Of a DNA stretch of 51,889 bases, positions 27,906 to 36,073 are shown in pieces; position 1 is the stretch's first letter; the number at the start of each line of letters is the position of its first letter. The DNA comes from Dendronalium phyllosphericum CENA369 (lineage in GTDB: Bacteria > Cyanobacteriota > Cyanobacteriia > Cyanobacteriales > Nostocaceae). The DNA lies in contig NZ_JAECZA010000281.1 of assembly GCF_016056275.1 (NCBI RefSeq), positions 1 to 51,889 on the forward strand, written 5' to 3'. A program made the position numbers and the translations under genes. The notes under the pieces were generated by a model, which was not told the DNA's origin, did not search any database, and worked only from the letters and a program-made list of their open reading frames with translations.

Positions 27906-28142
27906 TCGGCTGTTGTGTTTTTAATTTGCACTTTGAGGTAGCGGAGGGGCGGAGGGGCAAAGGAGAAGGTTTGCAGGTTTTACCTAAAAAAGGCTCATGT
28001 CCTAGGTTGCGATCGCTGGTACTGGTAGAACCGCAGACATACTTGCAGACGCTTTACGTAAATAGATAGAGGTTACTGATGAACCAGTTAAACTGTTTGC
28101 AATCAACAGCAGCCAGTCGCGTGCAAGGAGAAATCGCTCTTG

Positions 28143-28179
28143 GGGGAAACCCTCTAAAGTTCCCTTGGAGGGTTTCCCC
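28143..28179. repeat. Palindromic repeat
   Basis: GGGGAAACCCTC (28143-28154) and its exact complement GAGGGTTTCCCC (28168-28179) flank a 13-nt loop. It lies in a non-coding gap after the TPR gene, and the GGTTTCC arms resemble DNA beside the repeat at 375-422. Confidence 0.7.
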
Positions 28180-28225
28180 GCCTTTGCCAACTGGCTTTCA
28201 ACAATCACTATAAAAGTAGAAAACT

Positions 28226-29131
28226 TTATCCAGGGAACTTCTTCAACAAATCATCCCCAGCAATTACCGTAGTGTAAAAGACATAATTGTTATTAGATAC
28301 ATAGCGGCGGTCTTGTTTGACGATCGCCATAAATTCTCGATGTCCTTGTCGCATACGTCCCACTAAACAACCTGCACTGGCATTTTTAATATCATTACTA
28401 GGGGCATCATAGCCCCAGTGTTGATTAACCAGGAAAAGACCCGTATCTTGTTTGTCGCCAGTCCGTTGAAAGTCTTTGTTGAAATCGCGGTAAACAGTAA
28501 TCGGTGCTACTTGTACTAATGCTTCATGACGTTCGGCATTGCCATGCATACCTACAGCCCAAGCTTTGTACTGGCCAAACTTAATTCTGGCAGCGCCTTC
28601 GGGATTCATCGGGTTGAAGGTATAATATCTACCTGGTTCGGTGGTAGCTTGCCAGTGATCTACAATTTTGGGAATGCCATTTACAACTTCAATAACAATT
28701 CGGCGATCGTTAAATCCATTGGGTGTATCGCTATTAAGAGTCCAGTCCCCATCGATTCCTTCTATATAAACAATGTTGTATTCTTTAGAACCTGTAAATA
28801 CCTGATAATCTTGTGCCAGCATATATTTAAGAATTCGACTGGCAATATCATTACCCAGTTTTAACGGAGGTTTAGGAAGATCCTCCGATTTGGTTTCAAT
28901 TAGTTTCTTGGCTGTGACTGCTCCTAAAAATTCAGCTTCTCCAGTTTTTGTTAATTCTTGAAATTTTTTGAGAGCTGCCGTAGATACTGGCCCAAAGTTA
29001 CCATCGGCTGGTGGTTCCAATAAACCCAAACCAATTAACAATATCTGAACCTGACGAGTGAGTTCTGAATCTTGAGCGATCGCCTCAAATCCCCACTTCT
29101 CTCCTGTGCCGAGAAAATCTTGTAGTTTCAT
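28226..29131 (-). CDS. Peptidoglycan-binding protein with L,D-transpeptidase-like C-terminus
   Basis: A 301-residue protein. Residues about 20-85 form a peptidoglycan-binding type 1 domain (DSELTRQVQILLIGLGLL, DGNFGPVSTAALKKFQ). The C-terminal part contains NQHWGYD followed by NASAGCLVGRM, which resembles the His...SxGCxR active site of YkuD-type L,D-transpeptidases, although the spacing and the extra Val-Gly differ. A cell-wall cross-linking or trimming role is likely. No signal peptide is evident, which is odd for a wall enzyme. It is divergent from the lysozyme-like gene at 29531 across a 399-bp gap with no other feature seen. Confidence 0.6.
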   Translation of the reverse strand: MKLQDFLGTGEKWGFEAIAQDSELTRQVQILLIGLGLLEPPADGNFGPVSTAALKKFQELTKTGEAEFLGAVTAKKLIETKSEDLPKPPLKLGNDIASRILKYMLAQDYQVFTGSKEYNIVYIEGIDGDWTLNSDTPNGFNDRRIVIEVVNGIPKIVDHWQATTEPGRYYTFNPMNPEGAARIKFGQYKAWAVGMHGNAERHEALVQVAPITVYRDFNKDFQRTGDKQDTGLFLVNQHWGYDAPSNDIKNASAGCLVGRMRQGHREFMAIVKQDRRYVSNNNYVFYTTVIAGDDLLKKFPG

Positions 29132-29530
29132 AATGCACCTGCTTGGAATTATCTACTCCTAAGTAAAAATGTTTTTTTTGAAGAGTAGTTTTGTATTCAA
29201 TGCTACTTTAACAATCCCAAAACGTAAAATTTTTTACTGTTAATTTATATTTAATAAAAAAGAATTCAGGAATCAGGAGTCAGAATGGGCGCATGAATTC
29301 TGTACTAGTGGCAGATGAATAAACAGGTTTAAGTCTGCCGCTAAATCGAAGATTTAGCGAACTCAAAAAATAAATTTTTTTCCCAATAATTGCATATGGG
29401 AGGGAATGAGCTTAAAACCTAATTTTTGGAAAACAAAAGTTAATTTTTTGTAACAATAAAATTATTGTATAAAATAGTTAGTTAAATTTGTAACACTTAA
29501 AACCGTGTTATTCTTCGAGGGCAGATAAAA

Positions 29531-30145
29531 ATGACAGCAGAAATACCTCTGCGCCTTTACGAACTCAAACCGCACTATCAGACTCTTTGGAATAAGTGTG
29601 AAATCAAATTTGAGAAATTGAATGTTGCTCAAGAGATAGTAAAGAAAATAATTTCAAACCGACCTCGTTACGAAGCTGTGCAGCAAAAAATTAATGTACC
29701 TTGGTATTTCGTTGCAGTCATCCACAATATGGAAGCTTCCCTCGACTTCACCAAACATCTGCACAATGGGGATTCACTGAAAAAACGTACTGTTAACGTA
29801 CCCGCAGGCAAACCAATAACTGACCCCATCAAAGGTTGGCAGGTTGGCTACACTTGGGAAGAAAGTGCGATCGATGCTTTGAAAAGCAAAGAATTTGACC
29901 GAGTTAAAGATTGGAGTCTGGCAGCACAGCTTTGGCAGATAGAGAAATACAATGGTTTTGGTTATAGACAATACCATGCAGATGTTCTCACTCCTTACCT
30001 ATGGTCGGGAACTAATCTTTATAGCAAAGGTAAGTACACAGCCGATGGAAAATGGGACGCTAATGCAGTTTCCGAACAAATTGGTGTTGCAGCTTTGCTG
30101 AAAATTTTGATCGAAGGACAAAATCTCACTATCACATTGGTTTAG
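29531..30145 (+). CDS. Lysozyme-like glycan hydrolase (putative)
   Basis: A 204-residue protein. The region VPWYFVAVIHNMEASLDFTK, followed by HLHNGDSL, resembles a lysozyme-fold active site with a catalytic Glu in the HNMEAS motif. Later GFGYRQYHADVLTPYLWSGT with YSKGKY resembles the sugar-binding cleft of muramidase-type proteins found in phages and cyanobacteria. No signal peptide is seen. The start at ATG 29531 follows GAGGGCAG. It is divergently placed from a peptidoglycan-binding protein gene, which supports a cell-wall role, but activity is inferred. Confidence 0.6.
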   Translation: MTAEIPLRLYELKPHYQTLWNKCEIKFEKLNVAQEIVKKIISNRPRYEAVQQKINVPWYFVAVIHNMEASLDFTKHLHNGDSLKKRTVNVPAGKPITDPIKGWQVGYTWEESAIDALKSKEFDRVKDWSLAAQLWQIEKYNGFGYRQYHADVLTPYLWSGTNLYSKGKYTADGKWDANAVSEQIGVAALLKILIEGQNLTITLV

Positions 30146-30255
30146 GGAATGGAGATGAGGGAGCGGAGGGGAAAAAGACGGTTGCAGAAATGACTCTTAT
30201 CCCCTATCTTCTCGGCTCCCCATCCTCTTGTTGACTTCTACCTTCTGACTCTTGG

Positions 30256-30293
30256 AAAGACTTGGGTTAATCGCGTCTCTACGACAACTGACT
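30256..30293 (+). repeat. Dispersed GGTTAATCGCGTCTCTACGACAACTGAC repeat copy
   Basis: The second half matches 18603-18630 almost exactly (GGTTAATCGCGTCTCTAC then GACAACTGAC), while the first half has diverged. It ends three bases before the nadE stop codon. Confidence 0.7.
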
Positions 30294-30295
30294 AT

Positions 30296-32011
30296 TTAAG
30301 GAACTAAACTAGGCGCAGGCACATTGACAATCTGGTAGGCTTTTTTGACACCAACCCAGTTGTTAGCGATTGGCATTCGCCAACCAGTACCAAAGGCGCG
30401 ATCTGTGATTTTTAATCCAGGAGGTGCTTGTCGCCGCTTAAATTCAGCACGCGCTACCATTTGGATTACTCGGTCTACGATGGTTGGCTCGTGACCTGCG
30501 GCAACAATTTCGGCTGCTGATTGGTGGTTGTGAATCAAGCGTTGCAAGATATCGTCTAAAATCTCGTAGGGTGGTAAAGAATCTTGGTCAACTTGACCGG
30601 GTTTCAATTCAGCACTGGGTGCTTTGGTGAGGATATTTTGCGGGATGATTTCACCATTGCGATTTAACCAATTACAAAGTGAATAAACGCGGGTTTTAGG
30701 TACATCTGCAATTACTGCTAAACCACCGTTCATATCACCGTAAAGGGTACAGTAACCGACTGCCATTTCTGATTTGTTACCGGTGGATAAGAGAAGATAA
30801 CCAAATTTGTTAGCGATCGCCATTAATAAATTACCCCGAATCCGGGACTGAATATTCTCCTCGGCAATGCCAAACTCAGTACCTGCAAACAACTCGGCTA
30901 AGGTATGGTCAAAGCCTTGCATTAATTCCCCTATGCGTAAGATATCAGTCTTAATCCCCAAGTTTTCGCCTAATGCTAAAGCATCACTTACAGAATGTTC
31001 CGAACTGTAGGGCGAAGGCATGAGCACACCGAGGACATTTTCTTTACCTAGTGCAGCAGTAGCGATCGCAGCGACTAACGCCGAATCAACCCCTCCACTT
31101 AAACCCAACACTACTTTAGAAAAGCGACACTTGCGGGCATAATCTTTTATTCCTAAAACCAAAGCCTGCCAGATTTCTTCATCTTCCGATTCATACTCAG
31201 GCGCTACAGAACTTAATTGTAAATCGCGTTGCATCTCGTCAAATTCAACTAACAGCAAATCGGTTTCAAAACCACGGGCGCGACACATAACTTCACCTTG
31301 ACGATTCAAGGCAAAACTCCGACCATCAAAAATTAAATCGTCATTTCCGCCCACTTGATTAGCATAAATTACAGGTTGTTGAAAACGCACTGCACTATGC
31401 CTCAACATTGCCTCTCGAAAATGCTGCTTGCCGACGCTGTAGGGTGAGGCAGACAAATTCACAACAAAATCCACACCCAAAATTGCCAAATCAGCAATCG
31501 GATTTACTGCATAACTACGTTTGCCCCAAAATTCCTCATCGTTCCATAAATCTTCGCAAATAGTTACGCCAATATCGAGATTGTCGAGAGTGAAATGATT
31601 AGCTTGTAGCCCAGCTTCAAAATAACGGTGTTCGTCAAATACATCATAAGTAGGCAAAAGCCGCTTGTGAAAAATTTGCTTTACCTTACCTTCTTCTAGC
31701 AAAGCAATACTATTAAATAACGTTTTTCCACCAGTAATATGGGCTTGTGTATTTTCTTCAACAGTTCCGACCAATACAGCTAATTTTGGTGGTAAATCTT
31801 TTGCCAACTTTTGTAAAGTGATATCCAGGGCTTCTACAAAAGAAGGATTTAGCAATAAATCTCTTGGAGGATAGCCACATAAAGAAAGTTCTGGTGTTAA
31901 TAATAAACGCGCACCTTTTGCCGCTGCCTGTTGTGCTGTTTCCAGAATTTTTTGAGCGTTTCCTGGCAAATCACCAATTGTCGGATTAATTTGAGCGATC
32001 GCAATTTTCAT
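30296..32011 (-). CDS. nadE: Glutamine-dependent NAD+ synthetase
   Basis: A 571-residue two-domain enzyme that makes NAD+ from nicotinate adenine dinucleotide, ATP and glutamine. The N-terminal nitrilase-type glutaminase (1-270) shows the Glu-Lys-Cys triad in LTPELSLCGYPP, HKRLLPTYDVFDEHRYF and VTICEDLW. The C-terminal synthetase has the PP-loop VLGLSGGVDSALVAAI, then STGNKSEMAVGYCTLYGD and KAPSAELKPGQVDQDSLPPY. The start ATG 32011 matches the family (MKIAIAQINPTIGDLPGN). It is the last step of the pathway whose other genes lie upstream; the 168-bp gap, containing GTCAGTTG repeats, may hold its own promoter. Confidence 0.96.
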   Translation of the reverse strand: MKIAIAQINPTIGDLPGNAQKILETAQQAAAKGARLLLTPELSLCGYPPRDLLLNPSFVEALDITLQKLAKDLPPKLAVLVGTVEENTQAHITGGKTLFNSIALLEEGKVKQIFHKRLLPTYDVFDEHRYFEAGLQANHFTLDNLDIGVTICEDLWNDEEFWGKRSYAVNPIADLAILGVDFVVNLSASPYSVGKQHFREAMLRHSAVRFQQPVIYANQVGGNDDLIFDGRSFALNRQGEVMCRARGFETDLLLVEFDEMQRDLQLSSVAPEYESEDEEIWQALVLGIKDYARKCRFSKVVLGLSGGVDSALVAAIATAALGKENVLGVLMPSPYSSEHSVSDALALGENLGIKTDILRIGELMQGFDHTLAELFAGTEFGIAEENIQSRIRGNLLMAIANKFGYLLLSTGNKSEMAVGYCTLYGDMNGGLAVIADVPKTRVYSLCNWLNRNGEIIPQNILTKAPSAELKPGQVDQDSLPPYEILDDILQRLIHNHQSAAEIVAAGHEPTIVDRVIQMVARAEFKRRQAPPGLKITDRAFGTGWRMPIANNWVGVKKAYQIVNVPAPSLVP

Positions 32012-32025
32012 GGTATTTAGTTAAT

Positions 32026-32048
32026 TGTCAGTTGTCAGTTGTCAGTTG
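32026..32048. repeat. Short tandem GTCAGTT repeats
   Basis: Three consecutive 7-bp GTCAGTT units lie just upstream of nadE. The same unit is seen inside the histidine kinase gene at 12558-12635. Confidence 0.8.
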
Positions 32049-32179
32049 CAGAAGTAATTATTTCTTGTCTCCCTCATCTCCCTCATCTTCCTTATCCCCG
32101 CGTCCTCTTTCTCCCTTGTCTGCCTTGTCCCCAGTCAACACTTATCAGTCATTAGTCATCTAGACTTTTGTTTTTTAAT

Positions 32180-32926
32180 TTAAATAAACACCAAAGGTTT
32201 ATCCTTTAGAGGGGCAAAAGCTTCAGCATCAAATTTATATAAACTAGCTGGACGACCAGCGCCCCGTGAGACCTTGATTCCGGTATCGCATAAAAAACCT
32301 AATTTGAGTAGACGCGCCCGAAAATTAGAATAATCGGCAAAGTTTTCGCCTAAAACGGTGGTGTATAACTGATATAAATCATTCAAAGTAAATGTTTCCG
32401 GCAAGACTTCAAATGCTATCGGGCTATATTCCAACTTATTGCGTAAACGCCTGTGTCCATACGCCAAAATTTCATTATGGTCGAAAGCTAATTGCGGTAC
32501 TTGTTTAACTGGATACCAAGCTATGCCACTAACCCCATCAGCAATTAATTCTGCTTCCTCAAACCGTACCAAGGCAAAATAACTAACAGAAAGATAACGC
32601 ACACCATAACTATCACTTGCTTCTCGCGGATCGCGGCTCGGCCCCCCAAAGGTATACAATTGCTCTAAATAAAGATTATTTACTTTTATTTTCTCAGCCA
32701 TGATGCGATAAGCAGCATCTTCTAAAGACTCTCCTTGACGTACCAAAGTACCGGGAAGACTCCAGTAATTTAAAAATGGTTCTTGCTGTCGCATGACTAA
32801 CAGAACTAGCAGCCGATTCTGTGTGGTATCTACAGAAAAAATTACATTATCAACACCAACCTTGAAATCAGCCAAAGGTTGTTGATTTAGTGGAATTGGA
32901 ATCTTTTTGTGGTTGCGTCCTGGCAT
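32180..32926 (-). CDS. nrtR: NrtR-family Nudix/winged-helix regulator of NAD metabolism
   Basis: A 248-residue protein with a Nudix domain (about 20-155) and a C-terminal winged helix (about 165-240, with LYKFDAEAF at the end). The Nudix box reads GESLEDAAYRIMAEKIKV, where the consensus REUxEE is degenerate (RIMAEK), so hydrolysis is probably lost; this is usual for NrtR transcription factors, which bind ADP-ribose-type metabolites. It overlaps nadD by 40 bp and lies within the pncB-nadD-nrtR-nadE cluster, which fits a local repressor. A 21-bp palindrome upstream of pncB is the likely site. An ADP-ribose hydrolase is the alternative. Confidence 0.85.
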   Translation of the reverse strand: MPGRNHKKIPIPLNQQPLADFKVGVDNVIFSVDTTQNRLLVLLVMRQQEPFLNYWSLPGTLVRQGESLEDAAYRIMAEKIKVNNLYLEQLYTFGGPSRDPREASDSYGVRYLSVSYFALVRFEEAELIADGVSGIAWYPVKQVPQLAFDHNEILAYGHRRLRNKLEYSPIAFEVLPETFTLNDLYQLYTTVLGENFADYSNFRARLLKLGFLCDTGIKVSRGAGRPASLYKFDAEAFAPLKDKPLVFI

Positions 32927-33489
32927 TTGTACAAATGCTCTCGATGAATATAGGCAATAATAGAGGGTGTGAGGGCTTCGGTATCTCCGCGTTCGCGGTA
33001 CGCTGTTGAGGAAACATCCAAACCAGTCAAGCTGGCGATCGCAATTTTCCCTCCCAACTTTTGCACAGCCTCCAAACTAGACTCATCTATTGCATATCCC
33101 GGACGCGGTACAACCAACAGTTGCACTTGCTGTAACAAATCTTCAACTCGATACCAACGCGGTAGTTGATTGAGTAAATCTGAACCAACAACCAAAGTGT
33201 ACTCAGCATCTTCTCTCCACTGGACTTTCGCTTTTGCCACTGTTTCCAGTGTTTTCCAGCTACTCAATTCCTGTTCCACAGCAATGTTGTGCAGTGGTGC
33301 ATCCATATTTGCAATCAATAGCCGCAGCATTGCCGCCCGATGTTCTAAAGATGTTTGATGGGATTTAAATGGGTTATCTGCTGCCCAAACTGCCACCCAA
33401 TCATAACGCTCAGATAACCATCTAAGAATCTCTTGGTGTCCAGCAGTTGGTGGATCGGCACTAGTACCAAACAAAGCAATTCTCATCAT
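32887..33489 (-). CDS. nadD: Nicotinate-nucleotide adenylyltransferase
   Basis: A 200-residue nucleotidyltransferase that adenylates nicotinate mononucleotide. It begins MMRIALFGTSADPPTAGHQEIL, containing the GxFDPxHxGH-like ATP site (GTSADPPTAGH), and has the second motif as VSSTAYRERGDT (ISSTxIR-like). Its start is one base after the pncB stop codon, so the two are translationally coupled, and its 3' end overlaps nrtR by 40 bp. Two consecutive ATG codons (33489, 33486) are possible starts. Size is as expected. Confidence 0.93.
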   Translation of the reverse strand: MMRIALFGTSADPPTAGHQEILRWLSERYDWVAVWAADNPFKSHQTSLEHRAAMLRLLIANMDAPLHNIAVEQELSSWKTLETVAKAKVQWREDAEYTLVVGSDLLNQLPRWYRVEDLLQQVQLLVVPRPGYAIDESSLEAVQKLGGKIAIASLTGLDVSSTAYRERGDTEALTPSIIAYIHREHLYKCQDATTKRFQFH

Positions 33490-33490
33490 C

Positions 33491-34885
33491 TTACTTTGCG
33501 TCCTTTGCGTTCTTTGCGGTTCGTTTCTCCGTCTTTGCTGTCAAATCTTGCAGCGCCGCCGAAATCTCCACCTGCATAGCAACAGGATTATCCAAACGCC
33601 GTGTTTCTTTTGGCAAACTGGCAATTGAGGCGGCGGTACGTTGGCGAATTGCTGCTAAAGTTTCTGGTGGTTGCACTCGTTTGCCCTGTTTCATCGCTAC
33701 TTGCAATAAAGGTTGTTCGCCCACCAAAGGGCTTTCTGTCACTAACCCCAACCTATCAGTTACCTTACCTTCTGCAAAGGAGCGAAAAATCTGCTTGCGT
33801 CCTGGATAAGTTAATTTGCCACTCGATTTTTTCATCACTGGGATGTTATCGATTTCTACAAGTTTGTAGACTCCATTTACTGGCGAACCTGTAACTAATC
33901 GCGTTCCTAATCCATAGCCATCAATTTCAGCCCCAGCCGCTTTGAGTCTGGCAATTTCCCATTCATCCAAATCGCCACTAGCGAAAATCGATACACCGGG
34001 AAGTAGCGATCGCACCTGTTTGGACAAAGTTATTAAATCCCCAGAATCCAACCTCACGCCAGTTAATTCCATTTCTCCAGAATTGACTTTTTCAGCCAAC
34101 CGCTCCGCAGCAGCGATGGTATCGTAAGTATCAATTAGCAATGGTGCGCCCGGAAAATATCGATGAAAGGCGCTAAAAGCCTCATCTTCACTTCCTGCCA
34201 CTGCTGACAGGGCCATCACCAAAGCGTGAGCCATCGTACCACTTGGCTGCTGCCCTAGTTGTAGTGCCGCTAACACGTTAGAAGTGGCATCCAATCCGCC
34301 TGCTAAGGCTGCTCGCGCTGCCCACAATGAGGCTTGGGGACTAAATGCTCGTCTTGTGCCAAATTCTAAAAGTGTTGCTTGCTGCCCTGCTACATCGCGG
34401 ATACGTGCTGCCCTTGTGGCTACCAAAGTTTGGTAATTCAGCGCATTTAACAAATAAGTTTCTACTAGCTGTGCTTGCCAAAGGGGTGCTTCTACTCGCA
34501 ACAGTGGTTGATTGGCAAATACGGCTGTGCCTTCCGCTACTGCCCAAACGTCCCCAGTAAATTGTCCTTGGGCTAATAGCGACCAAAAGCGATCGCCTGC
34601 CCCAGCAAAAATTCCCGTCGCCTGTAAAGCTGCTATTTGTGAGGAACTAAAGCGAAATTTTTCTAAATATTCCAATGCCTGGGCTAACCCCATGGCAATT
34701 AAATAACCGAAACCCTCTGGCAATCGCCTCACAAATAACTCAAAGCTACTCCATCGTTGTTCTAAACCTTCACCCGTGTAACAAGCTGCCATTGTCAACT
34801 GGTAAAGGTCAGTAAGCAGGCTGTAATCAGCAGCAGATAAGTTCAGTTCTTGGTGATGCCTATCCAAGTCTGGCAAAGTAGTCAT
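33491..34885 (-). CDS. pncB: Nicotinate phosphoribosyltransferase
   Basis: About 464 residues. It converts nicotinate and PRPP to nicotinate mononucleotide, the first step of the salvage branch. Motifs: LLTDLYQLTMAACY near the N-terminus, FELFVRRLPEGFGYLIAMGL, the active-site SGTMAHALVMAL with catalytic His, and VRLDSGDL for phosphate binding. I start at ATG 34885 (MTTLPDLDRHH) after AAAGGA; the 42 residues before it do not match the family and would cross the promoter and operator. The last 15-20 residues (LTAKTEKRTAKNAKDAK) are encoded by a dispersed repeat. It is the first gene of the NAD cluster. Confidence 0.95.
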   Translation of the reverse strand: MTTLPDLDRHHQELNLSAADYSLLTDLYQLTMAACYTGEGLEQRWSSFELFVRRLPEGFGYLIAMGLAQALEYLEKFRFSSSQIAALQATGIFAGAGDRFWSLLAQGQFTGDVWAVAEGTAVFANQPLLRVEAPLWQAQLVETYLLNALNYQTLVATRAARIRDVAGQQATLLEFGTRRAFSPQASLWAARAALAGGLDATSNVLAALQLGQQPSGTMAHALVMALSAVAGSEDEAFSAFHRYFPGAPLLIDTYDTIAAAERLAEKVNSGEMELTGVRLDSGDLITLSKQVRSLLPGVSIFASGDLDEWEIARLKAAGAEIDGYGLGTRLVTGSPVNGVYKLVEIDNIPVMKKSSGKLTYPGRKQIFRSFAEGKVTDRLGLVTESPLVGEQPLLQVAMKQGKRVQPPETLAAIRQRTAASIASLPKETRRLDNPVAMQVEISAALQDLTAKTEKRTAKNAKDAK

Positions 34886-34917
34886 GCAAGAGCGTCCTTT
34901 CAAGAATGCTTCTTCTA

Positions 34918-34948
34918 TTATGGTAGTTTTTACCATAAATAATGTCAA
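34918..34948 (-). promoter_or_regulatory. Promoter and overlapping NrtR-type operator of pncB
   Basis: On the minus strand TTGACA (34943-34948) is followed after exactly 17 bp by TACCAT (34920-34925), a good -35 and a moderate -10. Over the spacer and -10 lies a perfect palindrome of 21 bp, TTATGGTA-N5-TACCATAA (34918-34938). A repressor bound here would block transcription of pncB. NrtR sites are described as about 21-bp palindromes, and nrtR lies in the same cluster. Confidence 0.7.
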
Positions 34949-35071
34949 CTCTTGGATAAGGCAGTTTATACTACTGCCACTAAAAGGTATCTTTACAGAA
35001 AGAAAACACAAAAATATTTTATTATTTAATATTTATTAATAGTTATTTCTATTAATAGGGTAAGACAAAAA

Positions 35072-35110
35072 GTGCTGAGTAGAGTCACGATTAACCCTTG
35101 TCTGTACAGG
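35072..35110 (-). repeat. Dispersed palindromic repeat copy
   Basis: GTAGAGTCACGATTAACCC followed by TTGTCTGTACAG is the reverse of the copy at 18592-18620 (CTGTACAGAC...GGTTAATCG...CTCTAC), with some changes. Confidence 0.65.
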
Positions 35111-35398
35111 AGTTAAGAGTCAAGAAGAGGATATGGGGATTAAGAGTAATTTCTGTACAGTCTTTTTCCCCCCACCCTTTTGCTCCTTTGTTCCCTCATC
35201 TCGCCCTGCTTCCCCTGCCTGCGATCGCTCCCTTATAATTAAGACTGAATGGCTTGCGAATAAGCTAAAGTATTGCAAACATATCTAAATAAGCATTGCA
35301 TAGGTTGTCAATATATTGAGAAGTAGAGCCAGGACATAAGAACAGAACTAGAGTAGAAACATCACAATTAATAGTGACTCAAAAAAGGAGTCTATATT

Positions 35399-35551
35399 AT
35401 GTCTATTTCCAAAATGCTTGCTAGCATAACTCAATATATTTCGGAAGCAGCAATGCGGATTTTTGGCCCTAATGATGATGCTTATCCTACTATTGGCGTA
35501 CAACCCTTTACAGGTGACCCTTATAAAAAAGGTACTGCTGACAATTGGTAA
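35399..35551 (+). CDS. 50-residue conserved-looking small protein
   Basis: ATG 35399 is preceded by AAGGAG (35385-35390) at good spacing, and the frame ends with TAA at 35549-35551, followed by a strong terminator. The peptide starts MSISKMLASITQYISEAAMR, an amphipathic helix, then IFGPNDDAYPTIGVQPFTGD and a polar tail ending in Trp. A complete transcription unit this short suggests a real gene. I do not firmly recognise it; length and helix-plus-tail layout would fit small cyanobacterial regulators such as the ATP-synthase inhibitor AtpTheta (Norf1), an unverified suggestion. Confidence 0.7.
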   Translation: MSISKMLASITQYISEAAMRIFGPNDDAYPTIGVQPFTGDPYKKGTADNW

Positions 35552-35594
35552 ATAGGGATAGAGCTATATATATCATATTAAGATATGAAAATAC

Positions 35595-35630
35595 AAAGGT
35601 GTGAAACTTTTCCTCACACCTTTTTGTTTT
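35595..35630 (+). terminator. Terminator of the 50-residue protein gene
   Basis: AAAGGTGTGA (35595-35604) pairs with TCACACCTTT (35614-35623) across a 9-nt loop, followed by TTGTTTTTT. Between here and 36073 nothing else is seen apart from two HIP1 octamers around a short AT-rich stretch. Confidence 0.85.
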
Positions 35631-36073
35631 TTAGATTCAGATTTTATACACTATCTCACGAGCTAGCTATAACTGCTATATCATCAATATCAATTCAGCC
35701 TATTACTCGCTTTATATTGAAAATACGGAATTTACGATCCCCTCGCCAGATTACACTGCTCTCTGTTTACATCAGCACTTTACATACTTTTACTATAAGA
35801 CGGTCAACGAACCTAAAATTTTTTGTCAAAAGCAATTTATATGAGATATCACCTTAGTCGGGTGAATTAGCCAGCAGTTGCGATCGCTTTTTTAATAAGC
35901 TTAAGGTAGAAGCGATCGCAAATGTAGCAATAGATGAAGATAGCAAAAGTTATGGAGAAATTTTGGGAGAGAGGTAAATGCAGATTCTAATAAACAAAAA
36001 TCACAGTTTCTGTAGTTATAATTGCCTAAAATTGAAAAATCCTTTGCTCTCTCTACCTTCTTTGGTGGCTATA

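Noticed and set aside
34886-35011. N-terminal extension of PncB
   Set aside because: It would run through the promoter and palindromic operator and does not match the family; ATG 34885 has a good ribosome binding site.
35611-35625. CCTCACACC resembling the conserved loop of the Yfr1 small RNA
   Set aside because: Here the motif is the paired 3' arm of a terminator hairpin, whereas in Yfr1 it is unpaired between two stems.
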